Positions 1 to 7,458 of a stretch of DNA of 64,000 bases are shown here, piece by piece; positions within the stretch are counted from its first letter, which is position 1; every line of letters begins with the position of its first letter. Origin of the DNA: WTGU01 sp965200925. Its GTDB lineage: Bacteria; Pseudomonadota; Alphaproteobacteria; UBA828. Position numbers and translations under genes: made by a program. The stretch lies in the NCBI GenBank assembly GCA_965200925.1, contig OZ241738.1:2790001-2854000 (forward strand), in the 5' to 3' direction. The notes under the pieces are model-generated. The model saw nothing but the letters and a program-made list of their open reading frames with translations. It did no database searches and was not told the DNA's origin.

Positions 1-45
1 GGTCGCGCGTGAGCGCCCGCGCGCCTTCGTCCACGGAGAGCAGCC

Positions 46-1479
46 CTGCCCGGAATCGCCGCGTTCGGTGCCTATCTGCCGCGCCGCCGCCTGCAACGAT
101 CGGCCATCGCCGAGGCCAACGCCTGGTTCGACGCCTCCCTCCGCGCCCTCGCCCGGGGCGAGCGGACGATGGCCAACTGGGACGAGGACCCGGTCACGAT
201 GGCCGTGGAGGCGGCGCGGGACATGGGCGCGGCCGGCGAAGCCGCCGCCGTGGTGCTGGCCTCCACCACGCATCCGTTCGCCGTGCGCCAGAACGCCGGC
301 ATCGTCGCGGAGGCGCTGACCCTGGGCCGCCACCTGCGCACCATGGACGTGGGCGGCGGGCTGCGCGCGGCGACGACGGCCCTCCTGAGCGCGCTGGACA
401 GCGCCGCCGCCGGGCGCGGGCCGGTGCTCGTCGCGGCGGCGGAACGGCGCAAGGCCCGGGCCGGCAGCCCGATGGAAATGCTCTCCGGCGACGGCGCGGC
501 GGCGCTGCTCGTCGACGGCGCCGACGGAATCGCGCGGCTGGCGGGGGCGGCGACCGTGAGCGTCGATTTCATCGACCATTTCCGGGCCGGCGGCCACGAC
601 TTCGACTACGACTGGGAGGACCGCTGGATCCGCGACGAAGGCTGGATGAAACTGGTGCCGGAGGCGGTCGGCCGGGCGCTTGCCCATGCCGGCGTCGCCG
701 CCGCCGACATCGACCGCATGATCGTGCCGAGCCCTCTGCGTCGGGTGCCGGAGAGCGTCGCCGAAGAATGCGGCGTGGCGCGGGAGGCCGTCGCCGACCC
801 GCTGATCGGCACCGTCGGCCAATGCGGCGCGGCGCACCCGCTGCTGATGCTGGCGGCGGTGCTGGCGCAGGCGGAACCGGGGCAGAGGATCGTCGTCACG
901 GGCTTCGGCCAGGGCTGCGACGCGCTGGTGTTCGAAGTCGGGGGCGCAATCGCCGCCAGCCAGCCGGCCCTGGGCGTGCCCGGCTGGCTGGCGCGGCGGG
1001 TCAAAGAGACCAACTACGCGCGGTTCCTGACCTATGCCGGGGTCGTCGAACGCGAATACGGCAAGCGGGCCGAACTCGACCGGTCGCCTGCCCTGACGGC
1101 GTATTACCGCGACCGCGAGGGTATCACCGGGTTCGTGGGCGGCGCGTGCGGGCGCTGCGGCACCGTGCAATACCCGAAGTCGCGCTACTGCGTGAATCCG
1201 CAATGCCGCGCCAGGGACACGCAGGAGCCGCATCCGATGGCCGACCTGCCGGCGCGGGTCAAGACCTTCACGGCCGACCGGCTGGTGTTTTCCATGGACC
1301 CACCGGCCTATTTCGGCCTCGTGGAGTTCGAGGGCGGGGGGCGGACGATGGTGGACTTCACGGACGTCGAGCCGAAAACCTTCGACGTGGGCACCCGCGT
1401 GACCATGCGCTTCCGGATCAAACACAGGGATGCGCGGCGGGGAATGCGTCAGTATTTCTGGAAGGCGGCGCCCGCCTGA
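46..1479 (+). CDS. HMG-CoA synthase-like (thiolase fold) protein with C-terminal zinc-ribbon/OB (DUF35) domain
   Basis: The start of the protein reads GIAAFGAYLPRRRL, typical of the HMG-CoA synthase/KAS III superfamily. A C-terminal zinc ribbon with Cys368, Cys371, Cys382 and Cys387 is followed by an OB-fold of DUF35 type, here fused to the synthase rather than separate. No ATG or GTG lies in frame between the stop at 10-12 and the conserved N-terminus. A GGAGAG sequence at 35-40 sits five bases before CTG 46, which I take as the start (477 residues). A later ATG at 169 would remove conserved sequence. The segment around residues 102-112, where the family carries its nucleophilic cysteine, reads GGLRAATTAL without Cys. 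With the thiolase 23 bases downstream it probably forms an acyl-CoA condensing or cleaving complex. The substrate is unknown. Confidence 0.8.
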   Translation: MPGIAAFGAYLPRRRLQRSAIAEANAWFDASLRALARGERTMANWDEDPVTMAVEAARDMGAAGEAAAVVLASTTHPFAVRQNAGIVAEALTLGRHLRTMDVGGGLRAATTALLSALDSAAAGRGPVLVAAAERRKARAGSPMEMLSGDGAAALLVDGADGIARLAGAATVSVDFIDHFRAGGHDFDYDWEDRWIRDEGWMKLVPEAVGRALAHAGVAAADIDRMIVPSPLRRVPESVAEECGVAREAVADPLIGTVGQCGAAHPLLMLAAVLAQAEPGQRIVVTGFGQGCDALVFEVGGAIAASQPALGVPGWLARRVKETNYARFLTYAGVVEREYGKRAELDRSPALTAYYRDREGITGFVGGACGRCGTVQYPKSRYCVNPQCRARDTQEPHPMADLPARVKTFTADRLVFSMDPPAYFGLVEFEGGGRTMVDFTDVEPKTFDVGTRVTMRFRIKHRDARRGMRQYFWKAAPA

Positions 1480-1502
1480 CGCGCCGTCGGGAGGAAACGG
1501 AT

Positions 1503-2705
1503 ATGGGACGCGGGATTCGAGACAAGGTGGCCATTCTGGGCATGGGCTGCTCCCGGTTCGGCGAACGGTGGGGCGCCGACGCCGCCGATCTGATGGCGGA
1601 AGCGTTCGAGGAATGCGTCGCAGACGCGGGGATCGAACGCACGCGGATCGACGCGGCGTGGCTCAGCACCGCTTTTGACGCCGTGAACGTGGGGCCCAGC
1701 GCCATCCCGCTCGCGACCGCGCTCAGGCTCGGCTACATCCCCGTGACCCATGTCGAGAACATGTGCGCGAGCGGGACGGAGGCGTTCCGCGGCGCCTGCT
1801 ACGCGGTCGCGGCCGGTGCCGCCGATTTCGCCCTGGCGATGGGCGTCGAGAAGCTGAAGGACACCGGCTACGGCGGTCTGCCGGCCAGGAGCCGCGGCGT
1901 CGCCAACGACATGAAGGCGCCCGGCGTCTCCGCGCCCGGCGCCTTCGCCCAGCTCGCGGCCGGCTACCGCGGCGCCCATGACATCGGCAGGGACGACCTG
2001 AAGCGCGCCATGGCGCATGTTTCGGTCAAGAGCCACGCCAACGGCGCGCGCAACCCCAAGGCCCACTTGCGGCGGGAGATCACCCGGGAGCAGGTCGTCG
2101 CCGCGCCCATGGTCGCGGATCCTATCGGGCTGTTCGACTGCTGCGGCGTCAGCGACGGCGCGGCCTGCGCGATCGTGACCAGGCCGGAAATCGCCCGGGA
2201 GCTCGGCAAGACCACCATCGTCACGGTCAAGGCCCTGCAACTCAGCGTCTCGAACGGCGAGGAGATCGGCTTCGACGGCTGGAACGGTGCGCATCTGAAG
2301 ACCACCCGGATCGCCGCGCGCCGCGCCTATGAGGAGGCCGGCATCGCCGATCCGCGCGCGCAGATCCGGCTCACCGAGGTCCATGACTGCTTTTCGATCA
2401 CCGAACTCGTGACGATGGAGGATCTGGGCTTGACGGCGGAGGGCCAAGCCTGGAAGGCGGTGCTGGACGGGCGCTTCGACGCCGACGGCGACACGCCGTG
2501 CCAGATCGACGGCGGCCTGAAATGCTTCGGGCACCCCATCGGCGCCTCCGGCCTGCGGATGCTCTACGAGATATACCTGCAATTCCACAGGCGTGCCGGC
2601 CCGCGCCAAGTGCATGGCCTGGACCATGGCCTGACCCACAATCTCGGCGGCCATCCGGCGCAGAACGTGTGCAGCGTGGCCATCGTGGGCCACTACGACG
2701 GTTGA
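1503..2705 (+). CDS. Thiolase / SCP2-type acetyl-CoA acetyltransferase family protein
   Basis: This 400-residue protein has the SCP-x/thiolase layout. The nucleophile Cys88 lies in ENMCASGTEAF, His294 in EVHDCF, and His344 in the GHPIGASG loop. It would catalyse reversible Claisen condensation or thiolysis of acyl-CoA in the cytoplasm. It follows the HMG-CoA synthase-like/DUF35 gene by 23 bases and is surely cotranscribed. Thiolase, HMGCS and DUF35 proteins form a known channelling complex in archaea, and DUF35 proteins also partner thiolase-like aldolases in sterol side-chain breakdown. The exact substrate cannot be told from the sequence. Confidence 0.85.
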   Translation: MGRGIRDKVAILGMGCSRFGERWGADAADLMAEAFEECVADAGIERTRIDAAWLSTAFDAVNVGPSAIPLATALRLGYIPVTHVENMCASGTEAFRGACYAVAAGAADFALAMGVEKLKDTGYGGLPARSRGVANDMKAPGVSAPGAFAQLAAGYRGAHDIGRDDLKRAMAHVSVKSHANGARNPKAHLRREITREQVVAAPMVADPIGLFDCCGVSDGAACAIVTRPEIARELGKTTIVTVKALQLSVSNGEEIGFDGWNGAHLKTTRIAARRAYEEAGIADPRAQIRLTEVHDCFSITELVTMEDLGLTAEGQAWKAVLDGRFDADGDTPCQIDGGLKCFGHPIGASGLRMLYEIYLQFHRRAGPRQVHGLDHGLTHNLGGHPAQNVCSVAIVGHYDG

Positions 2706-2722
2706 CGGTCCTTCGGAGCGGG

Positions 2723-2797
2723 TGGTGGGCGCTGCTGGATTCGAACCAGCGACCCCCGCCGTGTGAAGACGGTGCTCTCCCGCTGAGCTAAGCGCCC
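2723..2797 (-). tRNA. tRNA-Val (CAC)
   Basis: Read on the minus strand, the acceptor arm GGGCGCT pairs with AGCGCCC. The D-arm, the T-arm (GGTTCGAAT) and an encoded CCA are present. The anticodon stem is CCGTC/GGCGG with one G-U pair, and its loop TTCACAC gives anticodon CAC. Confidence 0.93.
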
Positions 2798-2854
2798 CAC
2801 TGCGCGGCGATTACAGGAATCCCGCCCGCCGCTGTCAAGACGCCCGGAGGGCCG

Positions 2855-3469
2855 TCAGTCTTCTTGATCGTCCTTCCGGGAGCGCGCGCTCAGCGCGTCG
2901 AGCTGGGCCTGCAACTTGTCGAGCCTGTCGAGCACCGCCCCCACGTCGGATGGCGCGGCGCGGGCTTCGGGCTTCGGCTCGGCGTTCCCGTGCCCGGCGG
3001 GGAAGGGGGCGAACATCGCCATCGCGCGCTGCATCGTCTCGACGTTGCGCCGCGCCATGTCCTCGAGTTCGGCCACCGGGAACAGGCCGCCCGGGGCGTC
3101 GTCCATCCGCGCGCGGAGATCGCCTCGATTGCGCGCCAGCGTCTCCATCGCGAGATCGAGATAGCGCGGAACGAACGCCTGGAGGCTGTCGCCGTAGAGC
3201 CGGATCATCTGCCGGAGGAAGGCCGGGGGAAGCAGATTCTGCCCCTTCGCCTCCTGTTCGACGATGATCTGGGTCAGCACCTGGTGCGTGATGTCGTCGC
3301 CCGACCGCGCGTCGCGGACGACGAAATCCACCCCTTCCCGCACCATCCGGCACAGGTCGTCGAGGGTCACGTAGCTGCTGCTGGCCGTATCGTAGAGCCG
3401 CCGGTTGGCGTACTTCTTGATGACGATGGCGTCCGGCGCGGATTCATCCGCCCCGCGGCTCTCGGCCAT
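2855..3469 (-). CDS. phaR: Polyhydroxyalkanoate synthesis regulator PhaR
   Basis: The protein has 204 residues. Residues about 15-60 (KKYANRRLYDTASSSYVTLDD) are the hallmark PHB/PHA accumulation regulator DNA-binding domain. Residues about 60-115 form the second conserved PHB_acc segment (HQVLTQIIVEQE, LRQMIRLYGDSLQAFVPRYLD). PhaR represses phasin and PHA genes and binds nascent PHA granules. No phaC, phaP or phaA/B gene lies beside it. The C-terminal third is Pro/Ala/charge-rich and variable, as usual. The gene stands alone on the minus strand between tRNA-Val and the uracil-DNA glycosylase. Confidence 0.95.
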   Translation of the reverse strand: MAESRGADESAPDAIVIKKYANRRLYDTASSSYVTLDDLCRMVREGVDFVVRDARSGDDITHQVLTQIIVEQEAKGQNLLPPAFLRQMIRLYGDSLQAFVPRYLDLAMETLARNRGDLRARMDDAPGGLFPVAELEDMARRNVETMQRAMAMFAPFPAGHGNAEPKPEARAAPSDVGAVLDRLDKLQAQLDALSARSRKDDQED

Positions 3470-3718
3470 CTCCCGCGCCCCCGCTCACCCTCTCGCGAAC
3501 GAAGTCTGTCAGGAAATGCGGCGCTGCGCAATTCGCATGCAAGACGCGCCGATGGCCGGAATGTTTCGCGCGCCGGTCAGGGAGGACGTTTGGAAACTTC
3601 GCGTTGCTCCGGCGCACGGAGCGCCGGTGGTCAATCCGACAGCACGCCGGCTGGTCCGAAGACGCTCCGCCGGCGGAAGCCCGATGGGACGCCGGCGTGC
3701 GCCGTCGCCTCCCCGTCG

Positions 3719-4375
3719 TTACCGGTCGCCCGTCCCGTCGAGCGCCGCGCGGATTCCGGCGAACACCGAGGCAAACATCGCCGGCGTCAATCGGCCCGTG
3801 TTCGTGTTGAGGCGCGAGCAGTGGTAGCTGTCGAACAGGCGCCGTCCGTCGTCCAGACGATGGGTCGCGCCATGGGCGAAGCGGTGCCCGCCGGGTCCGA
3901 GGCCCAGCGCCCGCAGCGTGGCATCGTGCGCGATCGCGCCCAGCGCGAGCACCGCCCGCAGCCGCTTCATGGCCGCGATTTCGGCTGACAGGAACGGGCG
4001 GCAGGCGGCGGTCTCGGCGGCGCTCGGTCTGTTCCCGGGCGGGACGCAGCGGACGGCGTTGGTGATCCGGCAATCGCAGAGGGTGAGGCCGTCGTCCGCG
4101 CGGGCGCCGTAATCGCCGCCGGCGAAGCCGAATTCCCGAAGGGTCGCGTAGAGCAGATCGCCGGCGTAGTCGCCGGTGAACGGCCGCCCCGTGCGATTGG
4201 CCCCGCGCAGGCCGGGCGCCAGGCCGACGATCAGGAGCCGCGCATCAAGGGCACCGAAGCTCGGCACCGGCGCGTTGTGCCAGCGCGGCTCGGCCGCCCG
4301 ATGGTCTTCGCGAAAGGCGGCGAGACGCGGACACCGTCCGCAGTCGCGGCCGGGCGCCGCCGGCGGCGCGTCCAT
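3719..4375 (-). CDS. Uracil-DNA glycosylase, family 5 (UdgB-like)
   Basis: The 218-residue protein has the [4Fe-4S] cysteines of family 4/5 glycosylases: CGRC at residues 12-15, Cys in NAVRCVPP, and Cys in AACRPFL. The active-site loop GLAPGLRGANRTGRPFTGD near residues 52-70 and the SYHCSRLNTNTGRLT motif near the C-terminus are characteristic of family 5. This family has broad specificity and excises uracil or hypoxanthine from DNA. The gene ends three bases before the NYN-domain gene stop region begins upstream on the same strand, so the two are probably cotranscribed. Confidence 0.9.
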   Translation of the reverse strand: MDAPPAAPGRDCGRCPRLAAFREDHRAAEPRWHNAPVPSFGALDARLLIVGLAPGLRGANRTGRPFTGDYAGDLLYATLREFGFAGGDYGARADDGLTLCDCRITNAVRCVPPGNRPSAAETAACRPFLSAEIAAMKRLRAVLALGAIAHDATLRALGLGPGGHRFAHGATHRLDDGRRLFDSYHCSRLNTNTGRLTPAMFASVFAGIRAALDGTGDR

Positions 4376-4378
4376 CGC

Positions 4379-5026
4379 TCAGCCGGCGTGCGCGACTCCT
4401 TCCTCTTCTTCGTCGTCCGTGCCCTCCGCATAGGCCGCCTCGATTTCGTCCTCCATCGGTTCCTTCACGCTCTGGGCACGTTCGCTCCGCCATTTCGGCT
4501 CGCGCGCGATCATGGTTTCGAGCGCCTGGAGCTCGATGAAGCTGTCCGCCTGGCGGCGCAGCTCGTCGGCGATCATCGGCGGTTGCGAGCGGATCGTGCT
4601 GACGACCGAGATGCGCACGCCCTTGCGCTGGACCGCCTCGACGAGGCGGCGGAAATCGCCGTCGCCGGAGAACAGGACGATGTGATCGAGGACGTTCGCC
4701 ATCTCCATCATGTCGACGGCGATCTCGACGTCCATGTTGCCCTTGATCTTGCGCCGACCCATGTAGTCGGTGAACTCCTTGGTCGGCTTCGTCACCATCG
4801 TGTAGCCATTGTAGTCGAGCCAGTCCACCAGGGGCCGGATCGGCGAATATTCCTCTCCCTCGACCAGGGCGGTGTAGTAGAACGCGCGCACGAGACGGGC
4901 CCTGCTCCCGAATTCCTCGCGCAAGCGCTTGTAGTCGATGTCGAAGCCGAGCGAGCGCGCCGCCGAATAGAGATTCGCGCCGTCGATGAAGAGTCCGAGC
5001 CGCTCGTGCTGGTGGATGTTGATCAA
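4379..5026 (-). CDS. NYN domain protein (LabA/DUF88 family, PIN-like RNase fold)
   Basis: The core reads GLFIDGANLYSAARSLGFDIDYKRL, then KGNMDVEIAVDMM and IVLFSGDGDFRRLVEAVQRKG. These are the conserved acidic motifs of the NYN/PIN-like metal-dependent RNase fold. The C-terminus is strongly acidic. I chose the TTG start at 5026 because AAAGGA lies six bases upstream and homology begins just after it. The frame is open further upstream to 5095 (GTG/ATG options at 5095 and 5068), but that extension is basic and not conserved in what I recognise. The natural RNA substrate is unknown. Confidence 0.85.
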   Translation of the reverse strand: MINIHQHERLGLFIDGANLYSAARSLGFDIDYKRLREEFGSRARLVRAFYYTALVEGEEYSPIRPLVDWLDYNGYTMVTKPTKEFTDYMGRRKIKGNMDVEIAVDMMEMANVLDHIVLFSGDGDFRRLVEAVQRKGVRISVVSTIRSQPPMIADELRRQADSFIELQALETMIAREPKWRSERAQSVKEPMEDEIEAAYAEGTDDEEEEGVAHAG

Positions 5027-5228
5027 TGTCGGTCCTTTCCGCTCCGGCACGGCGGGCCGCCGCACCATTGTCCTCGATCGGGCATGCGCCAGCATGCCTT
5101 CTCCAGTCTAGGAGGCCATCCCGGAATATGCCACCGGCATCGTTCGCGGAGCGGCGGGCGGACGATCCTGTTGACCGGGGCGGGAGCGCCCCCTAAATGG
5201 AGAGGCGGCGCGGCTTCGGCGTGCCCCG

Positions 5229-5302
5229 GGCCGGATGGCAGAGTGGTTATGCAGCGGACTGCAAATCCGTGCACGCCGGTTCGATTCCGGCTCCGGCCTC
5301 CA
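5229..5302 (+). tRNA. tRNA-Cys (GCA)
   Basis: The acceptor GGCCGGA pairs with TCCGGCC, with discriminator T and an encoded CCA. The anticodon loop CTGCAAA gives GCA. U73 is the identity base expected for cysteine tRNA. Confidence 0.95.
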
Positions 5303-5393
5303 GCGCCCCGCGCGTGGCCCGGGCGATAGCCGGCGCCGGGGGCCGGTGCTATAAGGGCGCCGCTCCCGATCGCTGATCGACCGGAACGGCCCC

Positions 5394-6563
5394 ATGGACA
5401 TCCACGAATACCAGGCCAAGCGGGTGCTGTCGGGGTTCGGCATGCCTGTGCCGCGGGGCGTGCCGGTGACCGAACCCGACCGGATCGAGGCCGCCGTGAA
5501 CGCGCTCGGCGGCCCCGTCTGGGTCGTGAAGGCGCAGATCCATGCGGGCGGGCGCGGCAAGGCCGGTGGAGTCAAGGTCTGCACCGCCCGGGCGGCGGCG
5601 ATCGAAACGGCGCGCGCGATGTTCGGCACGGTGCTCGTGACCCATCAGACCGGCCCCGACGGCCGGGAGGTGCGCAGGGTCTATCTCGAAGAGGGCGCAC
5701 GGATCGCCCGCGAGTACTATCTGAGCGCCGCGGTGGACCGCGAGAGCGACGGCGTCGCGCTGATGGCGTCGCGCCGGGGCGGCGTGGACATCGAGGCGGT
5801 CGTGGCCGAGAGCCCGGACGAGATCGTCACGGTCGCGATCGACGCGGCAAGCGGCTTCCAGCCCTTCCACGGTCGCCGAATCGCCTTCGGCCTCGGACTC
5901 ACGGGCGCCGGCGCCAAGGCGGCGGCCGGCGTGGCGCGCTCGGTCTACGACGCCGTGATCGGCACCGATGCGAGCCTGGTCGAGATCAACCCGCTGGTCG
6001 AGACGGAGGACGGCGCCCTCCTCGCCCTGGATGCGAAGATGAGCTTCGACGACAACGCGCTCTACCGGCACGCCGACATCACGGCGCTGCGGGACGAGCG
6101 CGAGGAGGACCCGGCGGAGCGGGCGGCGAGTGCGCACGGGCTGAGCTACGTCAAGCTCGACGGCGCCATTGGCTGCATGGTCAACGGCGCCGGCCTCGCC
6201 ATGGCGACGATGGACATCATCAAGCTGCACGGCGGCGAACCGGCGAACTTCCTCGACGTGGGCGGCGGGGCCACCCGTGAGCGCGTGACGGAAGCCCTCA
6301 AGATCATCCTCCGGGACCCCAACGTGCGCGGCATCCTGATCAACATCTTCGGCGGCATCATGCGCTGCGACGTGATCGCCGACGGTATCGTGGCCGCCGC
6401 CAGGGAGGTCGCGCTCGACCTGCCGCTCGTGGTCAGGCTGGAAGGCACCAACGTCGAGAAAGGCAAGGCGATCCTGGCGGACTCGGGAATTGCCACGATC
6501 CCGGCCGACGATCTCGGCGACGCCGCGGCGAAGGTCGTGAAGGCGGTCGGGGTGGTAGCCTGA
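5394..6563 (+). CDS. sucC: Succinate-CoA ligase (ADP/GDP-forming) subunit beta
   Basis: The 389-residue protein starts MDIHEYQAKRVL and has the ATP-grasp domain (KAQIHAGGRGKAGGVK), the metal-binding SLVEINPLVET motif, and the C-terminal flavodoxin-like ligase domain (INIFGGIMRCDVIADG). It interconverts succinyl-CoA and succinate with nucleotide phosphorylation. The stop overlaps the sucD start as TGATG, so translation is coupled. A malate-CoA ligase (MtkA) is the only close alternative. The following sucA and sucB make succinate-CoA ligase the clear choice. Confidence 0.96.
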   Translation: MDIHEYQAKRVLSGFGMPVPRGVPVTEPDRIEAAVNALGGPVWVVKAQIHAGGRGKAGGVKVCTARAAAIETARAMFGTVLVTHQTGPDGREVRRVYLEEGARIAREYYLSAAVDRESDGVALMASRRGGVDIEAVVAESPDEIVTVAIDAASGFQPFHGRRIAFGLGLTGAGAKAAAGVARSVYDAVIGTDASLVEINPLVETEDGALLALDAKMSFDDNALYRHADITALRDEREEDPAERAASAHGLSYVKLDGAIGCMVNGAGLAMATMDIIKLHGGEPANFLDVGGGATRERVTEALKIILRDPNVRGILINIFGGIMRCDVIADGIVAAAREVALDLPLVVRLEGTNVEKGKAILADSGIATIPADDLGDAAAKVVKAVGVVA

Positions 6564-7438
6564 TGGCGGTGCTCGTCGATGCGGAAACCCGGGTGATCTG
6601 CCAGGGTTTCACCGGCGCCCAGGGGACCTTCCATTCGGAGCAGGCGATCGCCTACGGCACGAAGATGGTCGGCGGCGTCACGCCCGGCAAGGGCGGCACG
6701 ACCCATCTCGGCCTGCCGGTGTTCGATACCGTCGCCGATGCGGCCGCCGCGACGAGCGCCGACGCCTCGGTGATCTACGTGCCGGCGCCCTTCGCCGCCG
6801 ACGCGATCCTCGAGGCCGGCGACGCGGGCATCGGCCTGGTGGTCTGCATCACCGAGGGGATCCCGGTGTTGGACATGGTGCGCGTCAAGCGTGCGCTGGC
6901 CGGGACGGGGACCCGGCTCGTCGGGCCGAACTGCCCGGGCGTGATCACCCCCGGCGCGTGCAAGATTGGCATCATGCCAAGCCACATTCACCGCCGCGGC
7001 GGGGTCGGCATCGTCTCCCGGTCGGGCACGCTCACCTACGAAGCGGTGGGGCAGACCAGCGCCGCCGGGCTCGGCCAGTCGACCTGCATCGGGATCGGCG
7101 GCGACCCCGTCGCGGGCACGGACTTCATCGATTGCCTGGCGCTGTTCGCCGGCGACCCCGAGACGGAAGCCATCGTCATGATCGGCGAGATCGGTGGCAC
7201 CGCGGAGGAGAAGGCTGCCGCCTTCGTGCGCGCGGAGCAGCTCACCAAGCCGGTGGTCGGCTTCGTCGCCGGCCGCACCGCACCGCCGCGGCGGCGGATG
7301 GGTCATGCCGGGGCCATCGTCGCCGGCGGCAAGGGGCGGGCGGAGGACAAGATCGACGCCATGCGGAGCGCGGGCATCACCGTGGTCGATTCGCCGGCGG
7401 CGATCGGCGCCACGGTGCGCGCCGTCCTCGGGCGCTGA
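6563..7438 (+). CDS. sucD: Succinate-CoA ligase subunit alpha
   Basis: The 291-residue protein shows the CoA-binding Rossmann domain (ICQGFTGAQGTFHSEQAI), GPNCPGVITPG, SRSGTLTYEAV, and the phospho-histidine loop RMGHAGAIVAGGKG near residue 250. It forms the alpha-beta ligase with the overlapping sucC product. Twenty bases separate it from sucA. Confidence 0.96.
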   Translation: MAVLVDAETRVICQGFTGAQGTFHSEQAIAYGTKMVGGVTPGKGGTTHLGLPVFDTVADAAAATSADASVIYVPAPFAADAILEAGDAGIGLVVCITEGIPVLDMVRVKRALAGTGTRLVGPNCPGVITPGACKIGIMPSHIHRRGGVGIVSRSGTLTYEAVGQTSAAGLGQSTCIGIGGDPVAGTDFIDCLALFAGDPETEAIVMIGEIGGTAEEKAAAFVRAEQLTKPVVGFVAGRTAPPRRRMGHAGAIVAGGKGRAEDKIDAMRSAGITVVDSPAAIGATVRAVLGR

Positions 7439-7458
7439 CCGGAACCGGGGCGAGCGCC

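Noticed and set aside
2723..2797. Reading the tRNA-Val anticodon loop one base earlier, giving TCA (selenocysteine or suppressor)
   Set aside because: That register leaves a poor anticodon stem and a C at position 37. The CCGTC/GGCGG stem with CAC is clearly better, and the tRNA length is not that of tRNA-Sec.
3470..3718. Possible small gene between phaR and the uracil-DNA glycosylase gene
   Set aside because: Short open frames there lack ribosome sites and recognisable sequence. It is probably the phaR promoter region.
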